Assembly (NCBI GenBank): GCA_021837545.1
Contig: JAKBFR010000113.1
Coordinates: 1-7,673, forward strand
Reading direction: 5' to 3'
DNA length: 7,673 nucleotides
Source of the DNA: Bacillota bacterium
GTDB lineage: Bacteria > Bacillota_A > Clostridia > Clostridiales > Clostridiaceae
Under the pieces are notes generated by a model, which did no database searches, was not told the origin of the DNA, and saw nothing but the letters and a program-made list of their open reading frames with translations. The position numbers and the translations under genes are program-made. This document shows positions 1-7,602 of the stretch, in pieces (position 1 is the stretch's first letter; each line of letters begins with the position of its first letter).

Positions 1-1
1 T

Positions 2-2269
2 CAATTAAAAAGAAAAAAAGAAGATTTAAAGCAATATAAACTTCTTTTCAAAGCCGCAAAGGATATTATTTTATTTATAGATTATAGTAGTGGTGAAATT
101 ATAGATGCAAATGAAGCATCAGTAAAGGCTTATGGCTATAGTAGAGAAGAACTTTTATCATTAAATATTCAGAATATAAGAAGAGATATTTATTTTAATA
201 GTGAAGAATTGAAGGAAGCATTTGATAGGGGAATTTCTTTTGAAACAGAACACTATCGGAAAGATGGAACATTTTTTTCAGTAGAAGTAAATTCAGCAGG
301 TGTTGATACTGGCAGTAGGAAGATTTTATTAAGCATTGTTCGTGACATTTCTGAAAGAAAGCAAGCTGTTCAAGTCTTATCACAAAGTGAAAAAAAGTTT
401 AAATCACTTTTTATGAATTTAAAAAATGGATTAAGTTACAATAAAATTATACTAGATGAAAGTGGGATTCCTATTGACTTTGAATATATTGAAATAAATG
501 AAGCTTCAGCAGAAATGATTGGTTACAAAAGAGAACAGGTTATTGGTAAAAGATTTTCTGATATTTATAAAGGATCGTTAGATAGTTTCCAATGTATGAT
601 TAAAGCGTTTGGTAAGGTCGCTTTAGAATCATTGCATATACCATATGATGATTATTACTCTAAAGATTATAATAAATGGTATTCCAGAATTGTGTATAGT
701 CCAGAAAAGTATTATTTTATTATCATAATAAATGACTCAACTCAAAGAAAAATTGCAGAAGCTGAATTGCAGAGGGCTAAAGAAGATGCAGAAGCTGCTA
801 ACAAAGCAAAAAGTGAATTTTTGGCTAATATGAGTCATGAAATTCGTACTCCTCTTAATGGAATTACGGGGATGCTTGATTTAACACTTTACACTGATAT
901 TAGTAATGAGCAAAAGGAATATCTTAAAACAGCGCAGAGATGTACTAAAAATCTAGTTAAAATTATCAATGATGTGCTGGATTTTTCAAAAATGGAGGCA
1001 GGTAAGCTCATAATTGAAAGTATTAAATTTGATGTTATAGAACTTATAGAAGAAATAATAAAAATTCATTCCCCTTCAGCAACAGAAAAAGGGATAGAAC
1101 TAAATTTAAAATATTCACCTGCAATAGAAAGATATTTAATCAGTGATCCTAATAGAATACAACAAGTTTTAAATAATTTGATTAATAATGCTATTAAATT
1201 TACTGAAGAGGGAGAAGTATGCTTGCAACTAACAAAACTTTCACAGTGTGAAGATAATATAGAGATACAATTTACCGTTATAGACACAGGTATTGGTATT
1301 GCTGAAGATAAAAAAGAAAAATTATTTAAGAGTTTTAGCCAAGTGGATGGTTCGTTTTCGAGAAAATATGGAGGAACGGGTCTAGGTCTTGTTATCTCAC
1401 GCCAACTAGTTGAAATGATGGGTGGAATAATATGGTTTGAAAGCGAAGAAGGAAAGGGAAGCACTTTTTGTTTTACAGTTGATTTTAAAAGTTCAAATCA
1501 ACAGCAAGAAAATACAGAAATTAAAATTAGCATAGATAATGGTGTTAATAAGTTATACATTTTACTTGTTGAAGATGATGAAGTTAATAAAGAAGTAATC
1601 TCACTAATGCTAAAAAAAAAGGGATATTTAGTAGACTGTATAAATAACGGTGAAGATGCTTTGAAACTTATAGAATCTAATAAATATGATGTGGTTTTGA
1701 TGGATATACAAATGTCAGGAATGGACGGAATAAAGACAACGCAGGAAATACGCAAGAGAGAGTTAACAACTGATGAACATATAATAATAATTGCTCTGAC
1801 TGCATACGCACTTCAAGGCGATAGGGACCGTTTCCTATCAATGGGTATGGATGAATATATTTCAAAGCCATTTGAAATGGAGCAGCTATTTGAAATCATT
1901 GATAAAGTTACAAATAAAAATTATTTTGAAACAATACCATATAATAATTTTAAAGTAAATCAAGATGGAGATTTTATGGTAATGCCAGATGTAAATATTA
2001 CGGTTAAGTATGAGGAATTACGTGAAATAAAGCAATTTAAATTATCAGTAGATAAATTGAATACTTTATTAGAACTTGGAGATGTACATCTAATAGAGGC
2101 AGAAGCACATGAAATTAAGATTCTATCAAATAAAGTAGGGGCAGAATCTTTGAAAACTATAGCTTTCAAGATAGAACTTGCTGCTCGAAAATGCGACTTA
2201 GTGAAAATTCAAAGGTTAGTGATTGAATTAAATGATGAATTTGAGAGGCTAAAAAAACTAATGATTTAA
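2..2269 (+). CDS. Hybrid sensor histidine kinase, PAS-PAS-HisKA-HATPase-REC-Hpt-like (5' end outside window)
   Basis: The frame is open from the left edge; the first in-frame start-like codon (TTG, 209) lies inside a PAS domain and is not the real start. Residues here count from the codon at 2. PAS 1 spans about 10-125 and PAS 2 about 128-250; a helical linker leads to the HisKA H-box SHEIRTPLN with His279. The ATPase domain has the N-box (384-400), G1 DTGIGI (428-433) and G2 GGTGLGL (457-463). A receiver follows with Asp525/Asp526, phospho-acceptor Asp568, Thr600 and Lys622. The last ~80 residues resemble an Hpt helix bundle with AHEIK around His703, but the usual Gly after HxxK is Ile. Family knowledge suggests autophosphorylation at His279 and relay through Asp568, probably to His703 and then to the next gene's receiver. 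No membrane segment is visible, but the missing N-terminus could hold one. The stimulus is unknown. Domain calls are firm except Hpt. Confidence 0.95.
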   Translation, partial: QLKRKKEDLKQYKLLFKAAKDIILFIDYSSGEIIDANEASVKAYGYSREELLSLNIQNIRRDIYFNSEELKEAFDRGISFETEHYRKDGTFFSVEVNSAGVDTGSRKILLSIVRDISERKQAVQVLSQSEKKFKSLFMNLKNGLSYNKIILDESGIPIDFEYIEINEASAEMIGYKREQVIGKRFSDIYKGSLDSFQCMIKAFGKVALESLHIPYDDYYSKDYNKWYSRIVYSPEKYYFIIIINDSTQRKIAEAELQRAKEDAEAANKAKSEFLANMSHEIRTPLNGITGMLDLTLYTDISNEQKEYLKTAQRCTKNLVKIINDVLDFSKMEAGKLIIESIKFDVIELIEEIIKIHSPSATEKGIELNLKYSPAIERYLISDPNRIQQVLNNLINNAIKFTEEGEVCLQLTKLSQCEDNIEIQFTVIDTGIGIAEDKKEKLFKSFSQVDGSFSRKYGGTGLGLVISRQLVEMMGGIIWFESEEGKGSTFCFTVDFKSSNQQQENTEIKISIDNGVNKLYILLVEDDEVNKEVISLMLKKKGYLVDCINNGEDALKLIESNKYDVVLMDIQMSGMDGIKTTQEIRKRELTTDEHIIIIALTAYALQGDRDRFLSMGMDEYISKPFEMEQLFEIIDKVTNKNYFETIPYNNFKVNQDGDFMVMPDVNITVKYEELREIKQFKLSVDKLNTLLELGDVHLIEAEAHEIKILSNKVGAESLKTIAFKIELAARKCDLVKIQRLVIELNDEFERLKKLMI

Positions 2270-2288
2270 TACATAGGAGATAAAAATA

Positions 2289-2681
2289 ATGAGAATTTTA
2301 ATAGTAGAAGATGATCAAGTAAGTAGTATATTCTTACAAAAAACTCTTTCAAGGTATGGAGACTGCGATATAACTGTGGATGGTATGGAAACTTTAGAAG
2401 CATATTTAATATCATTACAGGAGGACATGCCTTATGATTTAATTTGCTTAGATATAATGATTCCTAAGATAAATGGGGTTAAAGTTTTAAAATCCATACG
2501 TGAAATGGAGAGAAAGAAGAGAGTAAAAAAAAATCAATGTATAAAAGTAATAGTAATAACTGCATTAGCTGAAACGGAGTTTGTAAGTGGCTCTTTAAAT
2601 GACGGGTACGATGTTTATTTGGCGAAACCTGTGGATAAAAATAAAATAGAAGAAGCAATGAGTAAATTGGGGTTACTCTAA
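2289..2681 (+). CDS. Single-domain CheY-like response regulator
   Basis: This 130-residue protein is one receiver domain with no output domain. It has the acidic pair Asp8/Asp9, the phospho-acceptor Asp55 in CLDIMIP, the switch Thr91 in ITAL and Lys113 in AKPV. The stretch between Asp55 and Thr91 is about six residues longer than in CheY and very basic (around 71-81, RKKRVKK). From memory, stand-alone receivers of this type, ending in a conserved LGL-like tail, often have a long loop here, so it is probably a family trait. The gene starts 19 bases after the kinase stop behind AGGAGA (2275-2280, 8-base spacer), so the two are almost certainly co-transcribed and cognate. It probably takes phosphate from the kinase receiver or Hpt-like domain and acts by protein contact, for example on the chemotaxis apparatus, or serves as a phosphate sink. 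The target cannot be read from sequence. Confidence 0.93.
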   Translation: MRILIVEDDQVSSIFLQKTLSRYGDCDITVDGMETLEAYLISLQEDMPYDLICLDIMIPKINGVKVLKSIREMERKKRVKKNQCIKVIVITALAETEFVSGSLNDGYDVYLAKPVDKNKIEEAMSKLGLL

Positions 2682-2740
2682 TGATAAATGCTAAAATATT
2701 TTACAAAAATTTAAATCATATAATTGTAGGAGGAAATTAA

Positions 2741-4735
2741 ATGAAAAGTATAAAAACAAAAATGATCATTAAATTGGGAATACTTATATTAATAACATGT
2801 GCGGGGCTTGGAATAATTTCTTATTTTACGTCTAATAATGCACTTGTATCTAATGTAAACATTACACTCCCACAAATTGCTATTCAAACTGCAAACAGTG
2901 TTGAACAAAAAGTTAATGGAGACTTGAAGGTTTTAGAGAGCATTACATCTAGATCAGAGATAGTTGATCCAAAAAATTCTTATGATAGTAAATTAGAAAT
3001 ATTGAAGAATGAAGTTAAAAGATTAGGTTATATAAAGATGGGAATTGCTGATCTTAATGGAGATGTTTTATTTACGGATGATAAAACTGCTAACGTAGCT
3101 GAAAGAGAATATTTTCAAAAGGCTAAAGCTGGCTCAAAAAATATATCTGATCCAATAATAAGCAAAACTGATGGCTCTGTTATTTTTGCTTATGCTATAC
3201 CAGTAAAAGTAGATAATTCTATAGTTGGGGTTTTAGTTTGTACTGCAGATAGTTCTGAATTAAGTAAGTTTACAAACAATGTTAAGTTTGGGAAAAGTGG
3301 AAATGCTTTTATGGTAAATAAAAGTGGAATTGTTGTTGCTCATAATAATGTTGAACTTGTGCAAAAAATGTATAATCCGATTGAAGAAGCAAAAAAAGAC
3401 AGTACCTTAAAAGGCTTAGGAGATATAATAAGTAAAATGACACAAGGTAATGCAGGAAGTGGGGAGTATTATTTTCAAGGAGTAAATAAATATGTTGGAT
3501 ATGCTCCTGTAAATAACACAAACTGGTCTATTGCAGTTGTGGCAGATAAAAGTGAAATTCTATCACAATTAACAACAATGAAGGTATCAGTAATTTTAGC
3601 ATCAATTATATTTTTAACTATTGGAATAATAGTTATTTATATAATTTCTAAGGGGATTTCAGATCCTATAGAACGTACCTCAAAGCACTTAGAAAGATTA
3701 GCAAAAGGAGATTTGAGTTTTGAAGTAAGTTCTAAATATATTAATAATAAGGATGAAATTGGTCAAATGGCAAGTGCTATTACAGAAATGAAGACATCCC
3801 TTAGTAGCATGATACTTAGTATCAAAGAAAGCTCTAGCAGTATTGAGTCACAGTCACAAAATCTTTCTTCTATATCAGAAGAAATGTCATCTGCTTCACA
3901 AAATATTGCGTTAGCAATTAATGATATGGCTCAAGGCACAAATACTCAATCCGAGGATTTATTAGACGCTACAGAGCTATTAGATAATTTTAGTGAAAAT
4001 TTATCTGTAATGGTAGATGAGATAAGTGAAATTGAAAGAAATTCAAAGTCTATTAACACTATGGCTAAGGATAGTAGTGAAAATATGGCGCAAACTACAA
4101 ATTCTATAAATAATATTGATAATTCCTTTAATATTTTTAGTGATAAAATATTAAAACTTATTCAAAGCATTAAACAAATAAATGATATAACTAATGTAAT
4201 TAATAGTATCGCAGATCAGACTAATCTTCTTGCATTAAATGCTGCTATTGAAGCAGCTAGAGCTGGAGAAGCTGGAAGAGGATTTTCTGTTGTTGCAGAT
4301 GAAATAAGAAAATTAGCAGAACAAAGTAAAGATTCATCTGAAAGTATCAATAACATTATTCAAGAGGTAGAAAAAGAAACCAATTTAATTATTGAAAATA
4401 CAAAAGAAATGAGTGGGGAATTAAATAATCAAGTTAAAACTATAAATTATTCTACAGAATCATTTAAAAATATAATTGATTCTATAAATAATATTATTCC
4501 GAAAATAGTATATATAAATTCAACTGCAATAGATTTAAATACTTCAAAAAATACTATTTTAGATAAATTGAGTGGAATATCTGCTGTTTCAGAAGAAATA
4601 ACAGCCTCTTCAGAAGAGATATCAGCATCTTCAGAGGAATTAAATGCTTCTTCAGAAGAAGTAGCATCATCATCAAATATATTGAGTAAAATGACTCAAG
4701 ACATGTCTGAACAAATAAATAAATTTACAATATAA
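2741..4735 (+). CDS. Methyl-accepting chemotaxis protein with dCache-type sensor domain
   Basis: This 664-residue transmembrane chemoreceptor should signal to CheA/CheW. TM1 lies at about 8-29 and TM2 at about 282-303. The extracellular region between them (about 31-280) looks like a double Cache: the [10 protein letters not shown] and ISDPI motifs at 122-139, then [17 protein letters not shown] at 251-267 just before TM2. The REYF segment lacks the R-x-WY pattern of amino-acid-binding dCache domains, so the ligand is left open. HAMP covers about 304-356 with the usual Pro309 and DEIG (338-341). The coiled-coil signalling domain follows, with its hairpin tip at EAARAGE (504-510) and 154 residues after the tip. 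Likely methylation helices are [10 protein letters not shown] (377-386) and the SEE heptads at 617-645. There is no CheR-tethering pentapeptide. The start is set by AGGAGG (2728-2733) seven bases before ATG. The 59-base gap to the response regulator, with no convincing promoter, suggests read-through from the kinase operon. Confidence 0.96.
   Translation: MKSIKTKMIIKLGILILITCAGLGIISYFTSNNALVSNVNITLPQIAIQTANSVEQKVNGDLKVLESITSRSEIVDPKNSYDSKLEILKNEVKRLGYIKMGIADLNGDVLFTDDKTANVAEREYFQKAKAGSKNISDPIISKTDGSVIFAYAIPVKVDNSIVGVLVCTADSSELSKFTNNVKFGKSGNAFMVNKSGIVVAHNNVELVQKMYNPIEEAKKDSTLKGLGDIISKMTQGNAGSGEYYFQGVNKYVGYAPVNNTNWSIAVVADKSEILSQLTTMKVSVILASIIFLTIGIIVIYIISKGISDPIERTSKHLERLAKGDLSFEVSSKYINNKDEIGQMASAITEMKTSLSSMILSIKESSSSIESQSQNLSSISEEMSSASQNIALAINDMAQGTNTQSEDLLDATELLDNFSENLSVMVDEISEIERNSKSINTMAKDSSENMAQTTNSINNIDNSFNIFSDKILKLIQSIKQINDITNVINSIADQTNLLALNAAIEAARAGEAGRGFSVVADEIRKLAEQSKDSSESINNIIQEVEKETNLIIENTKEMSGELNNQVKTINYSTESFKNIIDSINNIIPKIVYINSTAIDLNTSKNTILDKLSGISAVSEEITASSEEISASSEELNASSEEVASSSNILSKMTQDMSEQINKFTI
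4589..4672 (+). repeat. Four tandem 21-bp units coding SEE heptads in the chemoreceptor C-terminal helix
   Basis: Four consecutive in-frame 21-base units, at 4589, 4610, 4631 and 4652, each begin TCAGA(A/G)GA and encode Ser-Glu-Glu heptads ([28 protein letters not shown]). They lie in the second methylation helix of the dCache chemoreceptor. SEE/AEE-rich heptads are usual in this region of Firmicute receptors, and the Glu pairs are candidate CheR/CheB targets. Gain or loss of a unit would preserve both frame and coiled-coil register. Confidence 0.8.
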
Positions 4736-4779
4736 ATTTATAAATATTACATAATTTCAACCTAATTGTTAAGAAAATA

Positions 4780-4820
4780 AACTAATGAGAATTCCTAAGA
4801 TATTGGAATTCTCATTAGTT
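4780..4820. terminator. Bidirectional terminator hairpin between convergent genes
   Basis: A perfect 16-bp inverted repeat (arms 4780-4795 and 4805-4820, 9-base loop) lies between the chemoreceptor stop at 4735 and the stop of the convergent secreted gene, whose last codon ends at 4828. Both flanks are AT-rich, with a T-rich stretch downstream on each strand rather than a clean U-run. Its position between two converging stop codons favours a shared terminator. The stem has only five G-C pairs, so termination strength is uncertain. Confidence 0.8.
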
Positions 4821-4827
4821 ATTTATA

Positions 4828-5463
4828 TTATTTAAATTTTTCGGGGAATTGTTTAATAATACCATCTGAAAGCACGTCAGCAAACTTAATCATATGATCT
4901 TCTCCCTTATCATAAGCATCAACATCTGCCTTCCAATTTTTATTTATTCTAGCGACAACTTGATTAGTTATAAATTCCAAATGCTTATGTAACATATCTT
5001 TTAATTCTGAATTTGACCAATTAGGATTTGCACTAGATAAAAAGTCAGCAATATCATCTGCATTTTTATACCATGATTTATTATATTTATCTAAGTCAGC
5101 TTTGTTCTTGCTTTTGGCAGCATCAACGACTTGACCTGCTACTGAAATATGTTCTCTTAAAAGTTTTGAAAGTTTATTGCCAGCTTCTTCTCCATAATAA
5201 GGTTTAATTGATGCACCAATATCATCTTGATTTTTGAGTAATCTTTGTAACACAACATCTTTATCAGGAAGAGAGGCTAAATCACTAATAATAAAACTTC
5301 TAGTCCATGAAACATGATCAATCCAAAGTTTTCGTTCATTCATCCTTAGATTTACTATAGGATTATTTAATGGAATATCATTATCAATACCATATGCCTT
5401 AACAGGCAGCATTAATGTGGTAAATAACATGAACAATAATAAAGTTGAAAAAATTTTTTTCAT
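4828..5463 (-). CDS. Secreted helical protein of unknown function with three ~56-residue repeats
   Basis: I cannot assign a function. Starting at the ATG at 5463 the protein has 211 residues. A Sec signal peptide spans 1-23 (MKK, hydrophobic core, VKA just before Tyr24) with no lipobox Cys, so it is probably released or held outside the membrane. The mature part looks all-helical and seems to contain three related units, about 46-90, 98-149 and 154-206. Shared positions are His50/His105/His161, the N-x-D-D-I motifs at 78-82 and 134-138, KAD followed by D-x-Y at 121-127 and 178-184, and ADFLS/ADVLS at 139-143 and 195-199. Other notable residues are H-V-S-W-T-R (50-55), PYYG (88-91), NPNW (146-149) and QFPEKF near the end. 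From memory, similar proteins occur in other Firmicutes, some deposited under enzyme names such as acetylglutamate kinase; no kinase motif is visible here. The gene converges on the dCache receptor and diverges from the four-helix-bundle receptor. Confidence 0.9.
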   Translation of the reverse strand: MKKIFSTLLLFMLFTTLMLPVKAYGIDNDIPLNNPIVNLRMNERKLWIDHVSWTRSFIISDLASLPDKDVVLQRLLKNQDDIGASIKPYYGEEAGNKLSKLLREHISVAGQVVDAAKSKNKADLDKYNKSWYKNADDIADFLSSANPNWSNSELKDMLHKHLEFITNQVVARINKNWKADVDAYDKGEDHMIKFADVLSDGIIKQFPEKFK

Positions 5464-5470
5464 TGTTATC

Positions 5471-5476
5471 ACTCCT
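5471..5476 (-). promoter_or_regulatory. Ribosome binding site that fixes the secreted gene's start at 5463
   Basis: On the minus strand AGGAGT is followed, eight bases after AGGAG, by ATG at 5463. The alternative in-frame GTG at 5472 overlaps this Shine-Dalgarno sequence and has no site of its own. The ATG also gives a standard MKK signal-peptide start, so it is the better start. Confidence 0.85.
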
Positions 5477-5600
5477 TTTATTTTTGTATCTATTTAGTTT
5501 TGTCCTATGATTAAAAAAGTATGCTTGCATAATAAGTAAAATAAACTTATATTTTTCATAAAAATATTTATAAAAACAAATTTTAGTCACTTGAATTCAG

Positions 5601-5627
5601 TAAAGTTTTGCCTAATATTGTCGATTA
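5601..5627 (+). promoter_or_regulatory. Motility sigma factor (FliA/SigD, sigma-28 type) promoter for the second chemoreceptor
   Basis: TAAAGTTT (5601-5608), an 11-base spacer and GTCGATTA (5620-5627) match the FliA consensus TAAAGTTT-N11-GCCGATAA at all eight -35 positions and six of eight -10 positions. Transcription would start around 5634, leaving a leader of about 115 bases before the ATG at 5750. Chemoreceptor genes are classic members of this regulon, which supports the call. The rest of the 286-base divergent gap (5464-5749) is AT-rich. I saw no convincing vegetative promoter for the secreted gene in it and no riboswitch. Confidence 0.75.
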
Positions 5628-5749
5628 TAAAAGAAAGTGTTTTTTTAGATGAGCTAAAACCTAAAAGTTGAAATCTTAAGATGTTTTAGAGAACTAAATT
5701 AGATAAGAATGTTTATTTTTTACATAATTACAATATAGGAGGAATTTTC

Positions 5750-7465
5750 ATGAAAATAAATTCAAAAAGACTAAAAAATGTTAAAATAACAAAAAACATA
5801 ATTTTGATATGGCTTATATCACTAATAGCAACAAGCACAATTGGTGCTGTGGGTTATTTTAACACTAATAAAATGTATAATATTACCAGTGGTATAAACA
5901 GTGATGTAATCCCAAAACTTAAGGATTGGGGAGACATAAATGGGCAAATGGGGATTTTAAGAAATACTCTAACTAAAATAATAGATAGACCTTTTGATCA
6001 AGCTAATGAAAAAACAATGCTAGAATTACATGATAGTATAAATATAATTATGGATAGGCAAATTGAGGCATCAAAAAGTGATCAAAAAGAAGCTGAATTA
6101 GCACAAGTAGCTAAAGCTGCGTTTGATCATTATTATTCTTTTATTCCTAATATTATAGAACAAAGAAAGCAAGACATAGTTCCTGATAAGCAAATAACTA
6201 ATGTAGATATGGCTGGGTATGGAAATGAATTATCTAAAAATGTTACTGATCTTGTAGATTATCAAAAGAGTGTTGCTAATTTAAAAAATGAAGAGGCCAA
6301 AAGCCTTTATAACAAAAATATGATTATATTTACTGGCATCTTTGGAGCATCACTTTTAATTTTAACTGTAATATCTTTGGTTGTATCAATTGCTATTAAA
6401 AATTTAATAAAAGAATTTACTGGTAAATTACAAGCTTTATCAGAAGGTGATTTTACTATTGAAATTGATACGGAGTTAACAAATGAATTTGGAATTATGA
6501 ATAATGCATTAAAGAAAACTATTACTTCAATATCAGATATACTTAAAAATATTGAAGAGGATTCTACTTTTATATCTAAACAAGCTACATCTCTTTCAAC
6601 ATTATCAGAACAAATGCATAGCTCAACAAAAGAAATATCAAGTGCTATTGATGCTGTTGCTCAAGGATCTTCGGACCAAGCTACAGAACTTGTAACAATG
6701 AACACTTCGTTAGGTTCTTTTGGGGTTACTTTAGAAGAGATAACATTAACTATAAATGGTGTTGATGAGAGTACAAACGATATAAATAATAAAGCTCAAA
6801 ACAGTAATGAAGAGTTGACACATCTTATAACATCCATAAGTGGTATATCCGAGTCTTTTAATGATGTGAGCACAAAAATATCTAATTTAACTAATAGTGT
6901 TAAAGAAATAACTGAAATTACAGATTTCTTAAATGCTATTGCTGAACAAACAAATCTTTTAGCATTAAATGCAGCAATTGAAGCTGCAAGAGCAGGTGAA
7001 TCAGGTAAAGGATTTGCTGTAGTAGCTGATGAAATTAGAAAATTAGCAGAACAATCTAAGAATTCTTCACACAATATAAATGAATTATTAAAATCAATAC
7101 AAAATGAAACTTATTCAGTTACACAAACTACCAATGATGCAAATAATGAACTTTCAAAGCAAGTTTCAATTATAGATACATCTATAAACTCTTTTAAAGA
7201 CATAATTATATCAATTGGACTTATTTTACCTAAAATAAGTGAGATTAATAGTTCTATTTTAGAAATAAATAAGAATAAGAATAGTATTATTTCTGTTGCG
7301 GAGAATACCTCTGTTGTTGCGGAAGAAAATTCTGCATCAGCAGAAGAAATTTCAGCAACTACACAAGAGATGATTGCTTCATCAAATCAAGTAGAAATAT
7401 CTTCTCAATTATTAAGTGATAAGACAGATTCAATGATAACGAAAATAAAACAGTTCACTTTATAA
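5750..7465 (+). CDS. Methyl-accepting chemotaxis protein with four-helix-bundle type sensor domain
   Basis: This 571-residue chemoreceptor has TM1 at about 16-37 and TM2 at about 190-214. The ~150-residue extracellular region between them is all-helical and resembles a four-helix-bundle MCP ligand domain, not the Cache fold of the other receptor. HAMP covers about 215-262 but is unusual: the customary Pro of the first helix is Leu219, the connector is three residues shorter than in the neighbouring receptor, and DEIG is NEFG (245-248). The signalling domain has its tip at EAARAGE (411-417), then 154 residues ending in KQFTL, with no CheR-binding pentapeptide. Candidate methylation segments are LSEQMHSS (285-292) and [19 protein letters not shown] (523-541). 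AGGAGG (5737-5742) lies seven bases before ATG. A SigD-type promoter about 120 bases upstream suggests co-regulation with flagellar genes. No clear terminator follows within 90 bases. The ligand is unknown. Confidence 0.95.
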   Translation: MKINSKRLKNVKITKNIILIWLISLIATSTIGAVGYFNTNKMYNITSGINSDVIPKLKDWGDINGQMGILRNTLTKIIDRPFDQANEKTMLELHDSINIIMDRQIEASKSDQKEAELAQVAKAAFDHYYSFIPNIIEQRKQDIVPDKQITNVDMAGYGNELSKNVTDLVDYQKSVANLKNEEAKSLYNKNMIIFTGIFGASLLILTVISLVVSIAIKNLIKEFTGKLQALSEGDFTIEIDTELTNEFGIMNNALKKTITSISDILKNIEEDSTFISKQATSLSTLSEQMHSSTKEISSAIDAVAQGSSDQATELVTMNTSLGSFGVTLEEITLTINGVDESTNDINNKAQNSNEELTHLITSISGISESFNDVSTKISNLTNSVKEITEITDFLNAIAEQTNLLALNAAIEAARAGESGKGFAVVADEIRKLAEQSKNSSHNINELLKSIQNETYSVTQTTNDANNELSKQVSIIDTSINSFKDIIISIGLILPKISEINSSILEINKNKNSIISVAENTSVVAEENSASAEEISATTQEMIASSNQVEISSQLLSDKTDSMITKIKQFTL

Positions 7466-7558
7466 AATAAATATGATGATTAAGGCATTTTTATCAGACT
7501 TTTATTAATAATGGGAATTTCTATGAACAGGAGAAAATCTTATAAATAAAAAAAAAAC

Positions 7559-7586
7559 TTGCAATTTATTTTGAGCGTGTTATAAT
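7559..7586 (+). promoter_or_regulatory. Strong vegetative (SigA-type) promoter with extended -10, serving a gene beyond the window
   Basis: TTGCAA (7559-7564), a 16-base spacer and a perfect TATAAT (7581-7586) are preceded by the extended -10 dinucleotide TG at 7578-7579. A run of ten A residues (7548-7557) sits just upstream of the -35, as an UP element would. No gene start follows in the last 87 bases, so the promoter must read rightward out of the window with a leader of at least 80 bases. Confidence 0.65.
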
Positions 7587-7602
7587 AAATATTGTAATAA
7601 CA
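7578..7602. promoter_or_regulatory. Operator-like dyad overlapping the -10 box
   Basis: TGTTAT (7578-7583) and ATAACA (7597-7602) form a perfect 6-bp inverted repeat with a 13-base centre. It covers the -10 box and the expected transcription start, where a repressor would block initiation. The two-arm layout suits a dimeric regulator. It is not a canonical Fur/PerR box, because the TTATAAT and ATTGTAA halves are four bases apart instead of one. In sequence this AT-rich, chance is possible. Confidence 0.35.

Noticed and set aside
209..211. TTG at 209 as the kinase start codon
   Set aside because: The frame stays open to the left edge and the upstream codons encode the first half of a PAS domain, so the gene begins outside the window.
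1066..1464. 132-residue minus-strand open frame opposite the kinase ATPase domain
   Set aside because: It lies wholly antisense to conserved catalytic motifs, with low-complexity composition and no start context. It is a shadow of the real gene.
2719..2724. TATAAT before the dCache chemoreceptor as a private promoter
   Set aside because: There is no matching -35 at 16-18 bases, and the start would fall on the Shine-Dalgarno sequence. Read-through from the upstream genes is simpler.
5399..5590. 63-residue minus-strand open frame over the start of the secreted gene
   Set aside because: It overlaps the signal-peptide region in another frame and has no Shine-Dalgarno sequence. The secreted gene has both a proper site and a clear signal peptide.
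5634..5749. Possible cyclic-di-GMP riboswitch in the second chemoreceptor's leader
   Set aside because: Such riboswitches precede some clostridial motility genes, but none of the conserved core bases or paired elements are visible. The leader holds only a weak CTAAAAC/GTTTTAG pair (5654-5660, 5683-5689) and a short ATCTTAAGAT palindrome.
7516..7545. Weak hairpin as terminator of the second chemoreceptor gene
   Set aside because: Only about five base pairs form around TTTCT and AGAAA, and an A-run follows instead of a T-run, so it does not look like an intrinsic terminator for the + strand.
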